Counted from the stretch's first letter, positions 35,122 through 44,443 are shown. The stretch: DNA of 64,000 bases from Pseudoalteromonas peptidolytica (GCF_012641745.1 NZ_WEHZ01000031.1:1-64000); one strand, 5' to 3'. Numbers and translations: made by a program. The notes: generated by a model from the letters alone, not told the origin.

Positions 35122-35487
35122 GTGGCAATTCATGGTCACGATTTGGACAAAACTAAAGCGGCAGATACCACCGAATACCTTTCACAAATAATAGACGCGC
35201 GAAATGTATTAGCCCAGTTACGAGCGCTGCGTACTACTGAGACCTATGTATTATCTAATAATATTGAGGGTTTCAATGTGAACTTTGAAAGTCGTCTTAT
35301 TGATATCATGGATAGTATTCATAAATTAGAGGCGATTGTGAAAGGCAATGAGAGGGCTGTCGAAGTCAGTGTCGAACAAGCCATTATTCACGTAAACGCA
35401 GCCCATGCAATGCCACCGTCGGGTCGCCTGAGTCGAAATAAAATTACAGATTTTGATAGTTGGATTTCGACAGGAATGCAAAAGTAA
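35122..35487 (+). CDS. Third gene of the tyrosinase operon, unknown function (C-terminal part of split gene)
   Basis: A 121-residue frame; its only listed start is GTG 35122 and no ribosome site is near. It is in frame with the 47-residue ORF that ends at TAA 35113. The product has no signal, a helical middle (EYLSQIIDARNVLAQLRAL; DIMDSIHKLEAIVKG) and a tail NAAHAMPPSGRLSRNKITDFDSWISTGM. That tail resembles the 'MPPSGRLS...I..WI..GM' endings seen in some cytochrome-like small proteins, though no heme motif CxxCH is present. It may be a companion of the tyrosinase/multicopper oxidase; unproven. Confidence 0.55.
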   Translation: MAIHGHDLDKTKAADTTEYLSQIIDARNVLAQLRALRTTETYVLSNNIEGFNVNFESRLIDIMDSIHKLEAIVKGNERAVEVSVEQAIIHVNAAHAMPPSGRLSRNKITDFDSWISTGMQK

Positions 35488-35636
35488 CCGGAACTAGAAG
35501 TCAAAGCTAATCTCATTTTCAACGCTGGCGCGTAGCAAAGTTAAATTGAAAAAGGCAAAAACGTAGCCCGCTTGGTTAAATCAAGCTAAAGTTTTGATTA
35601 TTAATGCTTTTATGGGATTTGGTTTTAGCGCTAATT

Positions 35637-35945
35637 GAATTCACTTCTAATCCCAACTATTGGAAGTGAATTCGGTTTGCCTAAATGATGTATGTACCTT
35701 ATACCACTGTGTCCTAATACATGCTCAATTTGAGGGAGTCAGTCTGACGCTAACTGCGTTAAAAGTTTCTTATTTAGAACAACTAAATAACAAAACTTTT
35801 GCCTTGCCTACAGGACGCAGGTGCCTCCGGCTGAGCAGGACGCGGAAGCGATGTTTTCGCCAAAACTCTCTGGCAAGAACAGTAATAATTCAGTGTGATT
35901 TTAAAAACCAGAGTTAGCGCATTTCTTATCTAAACCTCAGGTTAA
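35637..35945 (+). repeat. Mosaic repeat: family B ends with family A left half inside
   Basis: Left part GAATTCACTTCTAAtcccaactaTTGGAAGTGAATTC is the family B palindrome. At 35701 ATACCACTG...ATGCTCAATTTGAGG...TATTTAG-aacaa-CTAAATA is family A sequence. The shared CAGGACG/GCAGGACGCGG module follows (to about 35860), and the right end is TTTCTTATCTAAACCTCAGGTTA as in family B. The rest of the 35488-35968 gap shows no gene. Confidence 0.7.
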
Positions 35946-35968
35946 ATCAGTAAAATTAGGTACTTAAC

Positions 35969-36517
35969 ATGAAGAAGGTTTTTATTTTTATTGCACTTGG
36001 TGCGCTTCAAGGGTGTGCCAATACCCACACAGTGGCAACAGCAGAGCAACAGTCATACTGTATCGGCAGTACTACGGTGCAAAGTGAATTTAGCGATAAA
36101 TTTTTGCCCATCCAAGACGACGCTTTACTTTCCAAGGCGATAGGAGCGCCATTGCAAGGTAAATTGTGTCAAGGAACCGTTTATCAAAGCACCCACGACA
36201 TTGTTGTGTACAGAGCATGGAACAGCACCAATCCAAAAAGCCAGTTTGGTCAATGGTGGTCATTTTCACGCCCATCTGGTCTCACAGCTGACTATCGCAA
36301 AGATTTTGAGATTTGCTACCAATGGTCACCTCTGGATAAGTTGGTAAAATGCACGTTAAAGGCTGGAACCAAAGTCGTGGTTGGCAATGGCCAAAGTGCA
36401 AAATGTTCGGAATATCTCAGTTATCCTGTTTCTGAGTCTCAGCAACTTTTTATTGTAGAAGCGCAAGACGCTATGCAGTATTGTGAAACCTACGATAGTG
36501 TGATGCGCTGGGAGTAA
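35969..36517 (+). CDS. Lipoprotein of unknown function
   Basis: A 182-residue protein with a clear lipoprotein signal (MKKVFIFIALGALQGC, Cys at 16). The mature part has seven more cysteines, including SYCIGS, KLCQG, EICYQW, VKCTLK, KCSEYL and QYCETY, suggesting three disulfides, so it is probably exposed in the periplasm or on the outer surface. No recognised domain. It ends convergent with the TPR gene at 36618. Confidence 0.75.
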   Translation: MKKVFIFIALGALQGCANTHTVATAEQQSYCIGSTTVQSEFSDKFLPIQDDALLSKAIGAPLQGKLCQGTVYQSTHDIVVYRAWNSTNPKSQFGQWWSFSRPSGLTADYRKDFEICYQWSPLDKLVKCTLKAGTKVVVGNGQSAKCSEYLSYPVSESQQLFIVEAQDAMQYCETYDSVMRWE

Positions 36518-36617
36518 TGCAGAGCGGTCATAATCCTAGTGCGGCTAATTTACGCACAAAGAGTAAGAGTGCAGGTAAGCCCTCTTACTTTATGTTGCTG
36601 CAAAGCGAAAGTACTCG

Positions 36618-37607
36618 TTACGAGCGAGTCAGCTTCTTGAGTGCGGATTTCGCTTCGCGTTTGAGTTTGTTGCTTGGCGTTTCCCGTATTACCGCTTGTA
36701 GCCATTGCCGGGCAATTTCACCATTGTTTTGCTGTATGGCGATGGTTGCTAACTTAAATTTAACCTGACTCTTATCAGGCATATCATGACTAGGGGTCAT
36801 GTTATTTAGGTATTGCTCTAACGCTTTTTGGCCTTCATCATAGTGCGCTTCAAGTTGCAGACTAACAGTCCCTATCAACACTAACGACAAGGCTTTGTAT
36901 TTTTGTTGTGTTTTGGTTTGTGCTTTTATCTCGGTGGCTTGACGTAAATATGATAAGGCAAGTTGTGGCTTGTCTAATTCGTAGTACAGTGCACCTAAAG
37001 TATGATAAAGCGCAGGCTCTAGAGGGTATTGCTGTACTCCTTGTTCAAGTTCATAAGTAAACTTTGCTTGCTCGTCTAACCTTGCATACAGCCATAGCCG
37101 TGTTAATAGAGCAGAGAAAGCGTCTGTTTTTTCTAGTTTTTCAATGTGTCTTTTAGCTTCTTGTTTATCACCGCCAAACATCGACGGGGCATTAATGTAA
37201 AACTTGATGAGAGCGCTACGATAATCGGCGTGCTCTGGTGCAAGCTCAACAGCTTTGATAAGAGATTGCTTGAGGGATTTGATATGTCCTGCAACACTAA
37301 AAATACTGGCTTGTTCAGCGATTTTTGCCACCACTTGAGAGTGGGCAAAATAAAGTTCTGGCACTGTTGGGTAAAGATTGAGTGCCTCTTCGATTTGCTG
37401 TCGCGCCGCTTTATAATCATCGCGCCTCATGGCAATGTGGGCAAGCAGCAATGGTTTTTTATAACTTGAGGCCGGTTGTTCGATTAACAATGACTGAGCA
37501 AGGTGCAGGTTTCCTTCATCAAACGCTTGTTGACTGAGTTCAAGGTTAGCATGGGTAAGTGTGCTATGGGCGAATAACAGAAATAGTAATATAGCGTGAA
37601 TATACAT
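36618..37607 (-). CDS. Exported TPR-repeat protein
   Basis: A 329-residue protein; start at ATG 37607 after AAGGA, giving a signal peptide (MYIHAILLFLLFAHSTLTHA). The mature chain is TPR-type helical repeats from about 25 to 325 (LSQQAFDEGNLHLAQSLL; ALYHTLGALYYELDKPQLALSYLRQATEI; KLATIAIQQNNGEIARQWLQAVIRETP). TPR proteins act as scaffolds or binding partners in the periplasm; no partner is apparent. It lies 42 bp downstream of the membrane protein gene at 37650 on the same strand, probably one operon. Confidence 0.82.
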   Translation of the reverse strand: MYIHAILLFLLFAHSTLTHANLELSQQAFDEGNLHLAQSLLIEQPASSYKKPLLLAHIAMRRDDYKAARQQIEEALNLYPTVPELYFAHSQVVAKIAEQASIFSVAGHIKSLKQSLIKAVELAPEHADYRSALIKFYINAPSMFGGDKQEAKRHIEKLEKTDAFSALLTRLWLYARLDEQAKFTYELEQGVQQYPLEPALYHTLGALYYELDKPQLALSYLRQATEIKAQTKTQQKYKALSLVLIGTVSLQLEAHYDEGQKALEQYLNNMTPSHDMPDKSQVKFKLATIAIQQNNGEIARQWLQAVIRETPSNKLKREAKSALKKLTRS

Positions 37608-37649
37608 AGTTTTATTCCTTAAATTCGACAATACGTAATGGCTGCGAGT

Positions 37650-38105
37650 TTATGAAAGTGTTTTGTGCACAGAAAGGGTGAGTGGATTAGGCCACCTAAT
37701 GGCTGTCCATGCGATGTATAAAAGTAAAGTGAGCTGAATGGTTGCCAAGAAAACATAAAATGGCTCAGTTTCAACGCCTGCGAGTATAAATACAAAGGTT
37801 AATGGGGCGGCAATCAGATTACATACTCGGTTCCATGAATAGTTAAGAAACTGAGATAGAAAAATCATGGCGATTGGGATCTCTATTAATATTGCAGAGA
37901 TCAGTAGTAACGGTTGTGATAGCTTAACATCGCCAGAGTAGCCGGCCATGAGTGAGTCAATCACACCTGGTGTGATAAACGCTGATACAAAAGCAAGAAT
38001 GTCAGCGTATGCCATATTGAGCATGACTAAAAGCCATAGTGTTGCTAGTTTAATTCGTATTTTTGGGTCTTGTTTGTATTCATCTGCTGGTGTTGAATGT
38101 GTCAT
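37650..38105 (-). CDS. DUF6326-family membrane protein
   Basis: A 151-residue protein with four membrane segments (LATLWLLVMLNMAYADILAFV; LLLISAILIEIPIAMIFL; LIAAPLTFVFILAG; FYVFLATIQLTLLLYIAWT). The DILAFVSAFITPG stretch is typical of DUF6326. The role is unknown. It has an AGGA site and is followed by the TPR gene. Confidence 0.8.
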   Translation of the reverse strand: MTHSTPADEYKQDPKIRIKLATLWLLVMLNMAYADILAFVSAFITPGVIDSLMAGYSGDVKLSQPLLLISAILIEIPIAMIFLSQFLNYSWNRVCNLIAAPLTFVFILAGVETEPFYVFLATIQLTLLLYIAWTAIRWPNPLTLSVHKTLS

Positions 38106-38310
38106 ACCAATTCCTCAAGTCGTATGAAGTACCCATTTAGGTTACTTTTTTTGTTTCGTGGTTGCTTACAGAGCCATTTGAGGATAAGTGTTATGTACGA
38201 ATGGATCGTCCATGCGTAAAGGCACGGACATAAAAGTGCCAAAATAAAATTTAAAAGTATTAAAAACAAAGGACTATATAAGTCTGTTTATAACATTTCA
38301 GGGGGGAAAA

Positions 38311-39501
38311 GTGACAGATCCGATAGTGATGGTGTTAAGCGCAATGCTTGTTGGTCAAATTGTGTTAAGTGTGCCAGTATTGCTGAGTCATCAACGAGCT
38401 CGGACTTTTCGCTTACCTTTAGTACTATTTTTGTCAGCTTGTGGTGTGCTGGCGATGAACACCTTAGTGCAGACGTTTTTACCGACGTGGTATCAAGCCT
38501 ACACAGTTTTTGGGTTTGTCATGCTATTTGTATTGTGCCCCGCAATGAGGTTATATATTGAAGGGATCACAACGGTAGACAGCTGGACGTTGCATCGCTC
38601 ACAATTGCGCGCATTTTTGTTGTTATGGCCCGCGATGCTCGTTGCTGCGATGATAGCCGTGCTTCCACCAGAGCAACACCATGCACTTTTCGTTAAAAAT
38701 GAAGAGCCAAGTGCACGCTTTTCTATTTTATTAGCGGTCTCGATGTTGTTACTTATATGTATGTGGTTAATTGAATGTGCATATACGCTTATTATCATCA
38801 CAAAGCGGCTGTTTGTATTTAATGCACATATCAAAGGCTACTATTCCAACCTAGACAACCATCACTTTTATGCTGCTAAGCGCTTAGTCTTTGCGTTGAT
38901 CTGTATTTGGATATTTGTACTATTTACTACGTTTTTATCTAATTTATTGGGTCAGGCCATACTGACACTGAGACTTGAGGTGTTTACAGCATTGGTATTG
39001 ATCTGGTGTGTGACATTTTTTGCGATGCAACAAAAGCAACGGCTACTTTTGCCTTTGGAGTTTCAAGCTGCGGGCACCTTGCAAGGAACCGATGGAACCA
39101 TAGTAAACGAATTGGACAATAAAAAATACGCTAAATCTGCACTTGGGGCTGCTCAGTCAAAACGCATTGTGAGCAAAATAAACGAGGCTATGCAAGATCA
39201 GGCATTATTTTTAGATCCCAACCTGACATTACAAAAGTTGGCGCAAGCCACGGGGGTGTCTCCAAATTATCTTTCCCAGACACTAAACGAGACCTTAGGA
39301 GTTAGCTTTTTTGATTTTGTTAATCAATGGCGCATAGAAGCGTCAAAGTCACATTTGCTATCAAGTAAGTCATCAGTGCTTAATATTGCGCTTGAAGTAG
39401 GGTTTAATGCCCGCTCGTCATTTTACAAAGCATTTAAAAAAGAAACGGGTATGACCCCAAAGGCTTTTAGACAAAAAAACACTGAACACAGACGCGTATA
39501 A
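38311..39501 (+). CDS. Membrane-anchored AraC-family regulator
   Basis: A 396-residue protein: seven hydrophobic segments in residues 1-245 (for example VFGFVMLFVLCPAMRLYIEGI and FLLLWPAMLVAAMIAVL), then a cytosolic AraC helix-turn-helix domain about 285-390 (NLTLQKLAQATGVSPNYLSQTLNETLGVSFFDFVNQWRIE; SVLNIALEVGFNARSSFYKAFKKETGMTPKAFRQ). This architecture senses an envelope signal and regulates directly. Start GTG 38311 with GGGGGG upstream. It is divergent from the DUF6326-TPR operon, which is a plausible target. Confidence 0.88.
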   Translation: MTDPIVMVLSAMLVGQIVLSVPVLLSHQRARTFRLPLVLFLSACGVLAMNTLVQTFLPTWYQAYTVFGFVMLFVLCPAMRLYIEGITTVDSWTLHRSQLRAFLLLWPAMLVAAMIAVLPPEQHHALFVKNEEPSARFSILLAVSMLLLICMWLIECAYTLIIITKRLFVFNAHIKGYYSNLDNHHFYAAKRLVFALICIWIFVLFTTFLSNLLGQAILTLRLEVFTALVLIWCVTFFAMQQKQRLLLPLEFQAAGTLQGTDGTIVNELDNKKYAKSALGAAQSKRIVSKINEAMQDQALFLDPNLTLQKLAQATGVSPNYLSQTLNETLGVSFFDFVNQWRIEASKSHLLSSKSSVLNIALEVGFNARSSFYKAFKKETGMTPKAFRQKNTEHRRV

Positions 39502-39592
39502 TACCGGCGGAGGTGGTATCCAAAGCTCCCGCTAGTAACCAGAAGCTTTGAAACAGAATGAGGTTAAGCTCTGTTCACATTCAAGCTACTTT

Positions 39593-40312
39593 TTATATGG
39601 GTGAATGCTTGCTCGTTTGTCCTTGATATGAGTCAGATGACCCAGCAGGTGCGTGTTTGATGAGAATAACACCAAGTGCAATAAACCATACGATCTGTCC
39701 CAAACCAAATATAGCCGTGGTGACTTCAAAAAACGGGTTTGTGATGAGAAAAGACAGACCAGAAAACAAAGTTAAGACCCCAGCTAACCCGACCAATAGC
39801 CCCCAATAATGTAATAGAGGGCTAAATACCCGATGTTTTATGCCAACATAACTGATAGCCAGCACCCACAAGGCTCCCACTAATTCAATGCCTCCTCCGA
39901 GCGCATTAACAACGATAGAAATGGTTTGCTTTATCGTTAGTGCCAAGGTTGGATCTTGTTCATACAATGCTGCAATTACTTCAATACTGGTCAAGAATAC
40001 AAAAGTGCTTGCCAGCACGATTGTTGCCCAAATATAACCAATAACACTAGTGAACTTCATCAGTTCGGGCGAAAACCGCTTAAAGCGTTGGTAAATAGTC
40101 TGCACTAACACAATTAAGGCTAAACTAAAGATAATGCCGATAACAATATAGCCAAGAAAAAATGTATCTCGGTTTTGTATTAGGAAATCTAAAGAAAGTT
40201 CAGGAGTATCATACTTACTGGTATCTAATACACCGAAAAAAAGCACAAAACCAAATAGATAAGTTGCAGCTTTGGTGAGTGCAGCAATACCTCCCCATTG
40301 TTGTAGTGACAT
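39593..40312 (-). CDS. DUF4386-type membrane protein
   Basis: A 239-residue protein with about six membrane segments. Start ATG 40312 is chosen because AGAAGGA precedes it; the longer open frame upstream to 40405 has no ribosome site. The pattern LTKAATYLFGFVLFFGVL ... FLGYIVIGIIFSLALIVLV ... ALGGGIELVGALWVLAIS matches DUF4386 proteins, whose function is not established. It is convergent with the AraC regulator at 38311. Confidence 0.8.
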   Translation of the reverse strand: MSLQQWGGIAALTKAATYLFGFVLFFGVLDTSKYDTPELSLDFLIQNRDTFFLGYIVIGIIFSLALIVLVQTIYQRFKRFSPELMKFTSVIGYIWATIVLASTFVFLTSIEVIAALYEQDPTLALTIKQTISIVVNALGGGIELVGALWVLAISYVGIKHRVFSPLLHYWGLLVGLAGVLTLFSGLSFLITNPFFEVTTAIFGLGQIVWFIALGVILIKHAPAGSSDSYQGQTSKHSPI

Positions 40313-40533
40313 AGAGGTTCCTTCTAACTGATAAGTGATTGTTGTTAGCAGTTTAGCAACATATAAAGTAGAACACACCAAGGGGCATCGCTTTGTTTGT
40401 AACAAGAGGTGTTATATTGGGTTACGCTCTGTAGCGAAAATCAATTGAAAAGATATGCAAAGAAAAATCGATGATGCCCTAAAAAGAAACAGCACAATAC
40501 GTTATATTGAGCCGTTTCTTTCATCACTTTTAG

Positions 40534-42816
40534 TTAAGCACGATACTTACGTCTAAACGAGATTAATAAGGCGCTCAATAACGGAATGAAAAAGCCAACA
40601 CTACCACCAGAGCTACCGGCATCATTTTGTACAGCACCCTCGGTGCCTTGATCCGCCTGATACTTTGCTTTTACCACCATCTCACCGGTTACGCGTTCAA
40701 ATGTCGTATCCCAGCCAATAAAAGTATAGCCACTGCGTGTTGGTGCACTCGGAGGTGTTGCTGCGGCGCCATGCTCGACTTCAACGGTTGCTATTGACAC
40801 ATCATTCCAATCTACAAATTTGACTTGGTATTTATTAATTTGAAACTTTGCAGTAATAGTGAGATTTTGCGTAATTTTACTAAAGTCAGCGCTCCAGTTT
40901 GAAAAGGTGTAGCCCTCTCTAAGTGGTACTTCTGGGGCTGTTGCAGGGGCATTTTCAGCAATGGTTTGAGTTGAGAGTAAGGTGCCATCCCAGTTCTTAA
41001 AAATAACTTCAAATAACGTTGGCTCATCAACCAACACAGCTAAAGTGCGTTGATTATCACTATACTTTAACTCATGATTTTGGCTTGCCAGTCTCAAAGA
41101 TACAGGGAAAGTACCTATTTTATTTGGCGTGATAGTCAGCGCCGCAGAAGTTGATTTAACTCCACTAATACCACTAAACAGACATGATTTAGTTTGGCCT
41201 TCATTACTACAGGTCACGGAATAATTTTGATCTTCTGATTTAACATCCACACCCAGTTCAGAAGCGGCGTCTATTTCTATGGTGAAATAGTCAGGCAACA
41301 AACTCAGTGTCTGCTCCGATACTTCAAAATTTATTGTCTGTGAAGCACCTAGTTTAATGGAATGCGGATCTGGTAGGTTTAATATTGCAAGGTTACTTAC
41401 ATTATCAACATCAACAAACAGGTATGGTGTTGCCCCTAAAGTAGTTAGTTCGCGAGCCGTCGCACCGAAGCTGTAATTTCCCTTCGAGTCGATTTGGATA
41501 CTTGACTCGAACGTCCACACCCCTTGAGCGCTCTTTAGCTCTTCACCACTAAACTGGATTGTTGCAGTGCCTATTTGTTCATGCTCCTTGTCGCCTTGTT
41601 GCCACTGCTCGATGGTAAATAGTTTATCCTGAGCCGTGCTGCCTTCTGGTGAGCGCAGCACATAGTAGCCTTTTTCCATAGCAGAAGTATCAGACATAGT
41701 GACTTGTAAAGTAATACTTTGCTCTCCTACTGCGGATGACAATTCATTTGTAGAAAGCGCAACAAATTCAGTGCGGGGAGGGAAAATGTCTAACTGGTTA
41801 CTGTTGCTTACTTTGAAAGTAACAGGCACACCAAGTTGGTGTAATTGCCCATGGTTGAAAACGCCAGTATTGCCACTGCTATCTGTTAATGTTGCAGAAG
41901 AAATAAGCCACTCACCAGGCAGAGCATCCCCTGAAAATACGAATGAATAAGTCGATTTATAAATCCCTTCTTCTTGCGTTTCTTGCCACTGTGTAGATTC
42001 TGCCTGTTTAGTTGCTACTGATTTATACTGAGTTGGTGGCGATAGTTTCACAACCCCTTTGGACATTCCTGATTGATCATAAGCTTCAATGGTTATATCA
42101 ATGTTTTTGTCGCCAGAATCTACATCAATCTCTGATGCTGAAATGGTGATATTCTTTATTTCTGGTGCAACTGTTTCTGAGACTTTACTATTCACCACGG
42201 TGACATACGGGTCGAAGCCTGCAGCTTCCATTTCGCTATCTCGTACCCAAAAGCGTGCTGCGTTGTTGTTATCTATTAGCATCGCTAAGGTCAAAAACCA
42301 CGTGCCGTTGAGGTCTGTTTCGGTAAAGTTAAAGCTAACGGTACTTTCATAAACGCCTACTTCATCCGTTTGTTGCCAATTTGCTGCAACCGCAGACTTA
42401 TTGGTTCCCCAATTAAACCCTGTTGGAGGAGATAGATACACACGCGTACTCTTGATACCGCTTTCGTCGTAAAGCCGAATGGTTACATTAATGGTCTTAT
42501 CGCCTTGTTCAACATTAACAGTTTTGCTACTGAGATAAATGGACTTTAATTCAGGAGGTGTACGGTCGGCAGTTGTAGTAGGTTGCGCTTGCTGACAGTC
42601 TGTAGCGATTAGCTCTAGTTGCGCTTTTGCGGGTATAGAATGGTGACCTATGGTTGTTTTAAGGTTGTCGGTGAGCAAGTCTATCTTGCTATTACACTCT
42701 ACTGCTGAGCCTATAACGTTATCAGTCTGTAACTGCGCTTGAGCATGGGTAGTTATTATAGTCATGCCACATAGTACAGAGAGTAATTTGATTGAGTATA
42801 AACGGTTTGAACTCAT
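40534..42816 (-). CDS. Large exported GlyGly-CTERM surface protein with Ig-like and InlB-type repeats
   Basis: A 760-residue protein starting at ATG 42816 behind AAAGGA, with signal peptide (LLSVLCGMTIITTHAQA). Three related beta-sandwich units (starting about residues 90, 225 and 345, each with PE(I/L)K.I..S...V..GDK.I..T pattern) are followed by two InlB B-type repeats (APEVPLREGYTFSNWSADFSKI and PPSAPTRSGYTFIGWDTTFERV). The C-terminus SSGGSVGFFIPLLSALLISFRRKYRA holds GG, a membrane helix and basic residues, the GlyGly-CTERM signal cleaved by rhombosortase in type II secreting bacteria. It is probably a surface-linked or released adhesion-like protein; no catalytic domain was seen. Confidence 0.82.
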   Translation of the reverse strand: MSSNRLYSIKLLSVLCGMTIITTHAQAQLQTDNVIGSAVECNSKIDLLTDNLKTTIGHHSIPAKAQLELIATDCQQAQPTTTADRTPPELKSIYLSSKTVNVEQGDKTINVTIRLYDESGIKSTRVYLSPPTGFNWGTNKSAVAANWQQTDEVGVYESTVSFNFTETDLNGTWFLTLAMLIDNNNAARFWVRDSEMEAAGFDPYVTVVNSKVSETVAPEIKNITISASEIDVDSGDKNIDITIEAYDQSGMSKGVVKLSPPTQYKSVATKQAESTQWQETQEEGIYKSTYSFVFSGDALPGEWLISSATLTDSSGNTGVFNHGQLHQLGVPVTFKVSNSNQLDIFPPRTEFVALSTNELSSAVGEQSITLQVTMSDTSAMEKGYYVLRSPEGSTAQDKLFTIEQWQQGDKEHEQIGTATIQFSGEELKSAQGVWTFESSIQIDSKGNYSFGATARELTTLGATPYLFVDVDNVSNLAILNLPDPHSIKLGASQTINFEVSEQTLSLLPDYFTIEIDAASELGVDVKSEDQNYSVTCSNEGQTKSCLFSGISGVKSTSAALTITPNKIGTFPVSLRLASQNHELKYSDNQRTLAVLVDEPTLFEVIFKNWDGTLLSTQTIAENAPATAPEVPLREGYTFSNWSADFSKITQNLTITAKFQINKYQVKFVDWNDVSIATVEVEHGAAATPPSAPTRSGYTFIGWDTTFERVTGEMVVKAKYQADQGTEGAVQNDAGSSGGSVGFFIPLLSALLISFRRKYRA

Positions 42817-42901
42817 TGTTATTCCTTTAGAGTTATTATCTAGCTTGCTAGTGAGCATAATCTAAACTGCTGGAGTACTGTCTTTGTTAAGACGTTAATT
42901 T

Positions 42902-43038
42902 ATATCAATTAGTCTTAATTCTTGCTCAATTCGAAGGCCTAAATCTGACGCCCATTGCGTTAAAAATTTCTTGTTTAGGACACCTAAACAGAAAAACTCT
43001 TGCCTCAAAATCGATCACTTAGTTAAGCATATTTGTAT
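42902..43038 (+). repeat. Family A repeat, degenerate short copy
   Basis: Starts ATATCAATTAGTCTTAATTC, has GTTTAGGACACCTAAAC in the core hairpin position, and ends CACTTAGTTAAGCATATTTGTAT. It lacks the CAGGACG module. The remaining bases of 42817-43301 hold no visible gene. Confidence 0.65.
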
Positions 43039-43301
43039 TACAAATCTTGTACTTGCCCGCTGATGCACTTTTGCAGCAATCTGACATTGCGTTACTAGCA
43101 CTTATATTGGAGTAAACAACCTAATTTATCATGATGTATAGGTTTTACAGAGACACCACTGACTCCAATTTGCGAACAAATGTAAAAAACGATAATCTTT
43201 ACGATTAACTAATAGTCCTTGTGGTGATGTAAAGCATGTAACGCCGGTGTTTGAGTAGGCCGCAAGGTTGTGTTTTACGTTGGTTAATAAGGAAAGTGAA
43301 G

Positions 43302-43832
43302 ATGCAGTTTGAAACAAAACGGTTATCGATAAGGCGAATGACAATGGCAGATTTAGATGCTGTATTCGCACACAGAAAAAGCCCGATCACCTCTAAGTAT
43401 ATTGGTTTGCCAGCTACTCGAGAGTCTGCAAAAGAAAGGCTGAGACAAGCATGTAAACCCTGGAACGCAGAACCAGGTGAGCGCCTTATTCTTGCGATTA
43501 TACATAAAACGCGAGCACAACTTATCGGTGAGTTGGTGTTCAAATATGTTGATAAAACGCAAAAAATAGGGGAAATTGGACTTCGCTTGGCTGAACGTGA
43601 GATTGGTAAAGGATACGGATTAGAGGCAGCAAGCGCTCTCATTGAGCAGGGATTCAACAGCTTTAATGTTAATATTATTCAAGCCATATGTGCTGTCGAT
43701 AATCTTCAATCTCAGAGACTTATGGTTAAATTAGGCATGAAACGTAAAAGTTGTTTACCGGCATTTTTAGATATAGCGGGTGACAAGCATGATGCTTATA
43801 TCTATCAGATTTACAATAAAAAAATCTGTTAA
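43302..43832 (+). CDS. GNAT-family N-acetyltransferase (RimJ/RimL-like)
   Basis: A 176-residue enzyme; start at ATG 43302 after AAGGAA, giving the standard MQFETKRLSIRRMTMADLDAVF opening. LIGELVFKYVDKTQKIGEIGLRLAEREIGKGYGLEAASALIEQGF holds the acetyl-CoA-binding region, and NIIQAICAVDNLQSQRLMVKLGM is the RimL C-terminal motif. Substrate unknown. Confidence 0.88.
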   Translation: MQFETKRLSIRRMTMADLDAVFAHRKSPITSKYIGLPATRESAKERLRQACKPWNAEPGERLILAIIHKTRAQLIGELVFKYVDKTQKIGEIGLRLAEREIGKGYGLEAASALIEQGFNSFNVNIIQAICAVDNLQSQRLMVKLGMKRKSCLPAFLDIAGDKHDAYIYQIYNKKIC

Positions 43833-43904
43833 GCGCAGCAAACAAAATATGTAAGATTCAACTACACACTCGTTATCGCTTTTATTTAAAGGGAATCATT
43901 AAAT

Positions 43905-44375
43905 ATGAAAAAAATCTCGCTTGTAGCATTACTACTACTTTGTGGGTGCCAAAGTAACAATGCGGCTACCACAGCAACCGAAAAACAGGCAGAACGTTTC
44001 CAATATCTTGATATGAGACATTTACCGATGAAGGTACAAGCTGATGGATATTGGGTGCAAACCCAAAGGAGTGAGCCATTATACCCAATAGATGCAGCTA
44101 GAAAGGGTCTCTCTGGATGCGTTACTTTATCAATAGCTATCACTCCTGAGGGAAAAGCTGGGGGCTATAAAGTGATCCAGAGTTACCCAGAAGGGGTTTT
44201 TGACGACGCAGCACTTCAAGCGGTAAATAAATGGCGCTGGGAGCCTGAGCCGGGTAATTCTACCCGTCAAGCTATTCTTATTGATACTAAGCTCGAGTTT
44301 TGGGTTACCCAAGGGCAAAGCAACGCAGATGAAGCACAGCGAGTATGTCAGTTTGCATCACAACTTAGGCGTTAG
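43905..44375 (+). CDS. Lipoprotein with TonB C-terminal domain
   Basis: A 156-residue protein: lipoprotein signal with lipobox (LLLLCGC, Cys15), then a TonB C-terminal domain at about 55-135 (EPLYPIDAARKGLSGCVTLSIAITPEGKAGGYKVIQSYPEGVFDDAALQAVNKWRWEPE). TonB domains usually hang from an inner-membrane helix and energise receptors; anchored by a lipid instead, this one cannot work in the ordinary TonB-ExbBD way and may be a periplasmic accessory. Upstream AAAGGG site. Confidence 0.82.
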   Translation: MKKISLVALLLLCGCQSNNAATTATEKQAERFQYLDMRHLPMKVQADGYWVQTQRSEPLYPIDAARKGLSGCVTLSIAITPEGKAGGYKVIQSYPEGVFDDAALQAVNKWRWEPEPGNSTRQAILIDTKLEFWVTQGQSNADEAQRVCQFASQLRR

Positions 44376-44443
44376 TATTTTGCCTCGTTTGTCATATAGC
44401 TAGGCATTGCAGCTAGGATGAAAACTCTAAAATAAAACACTTA

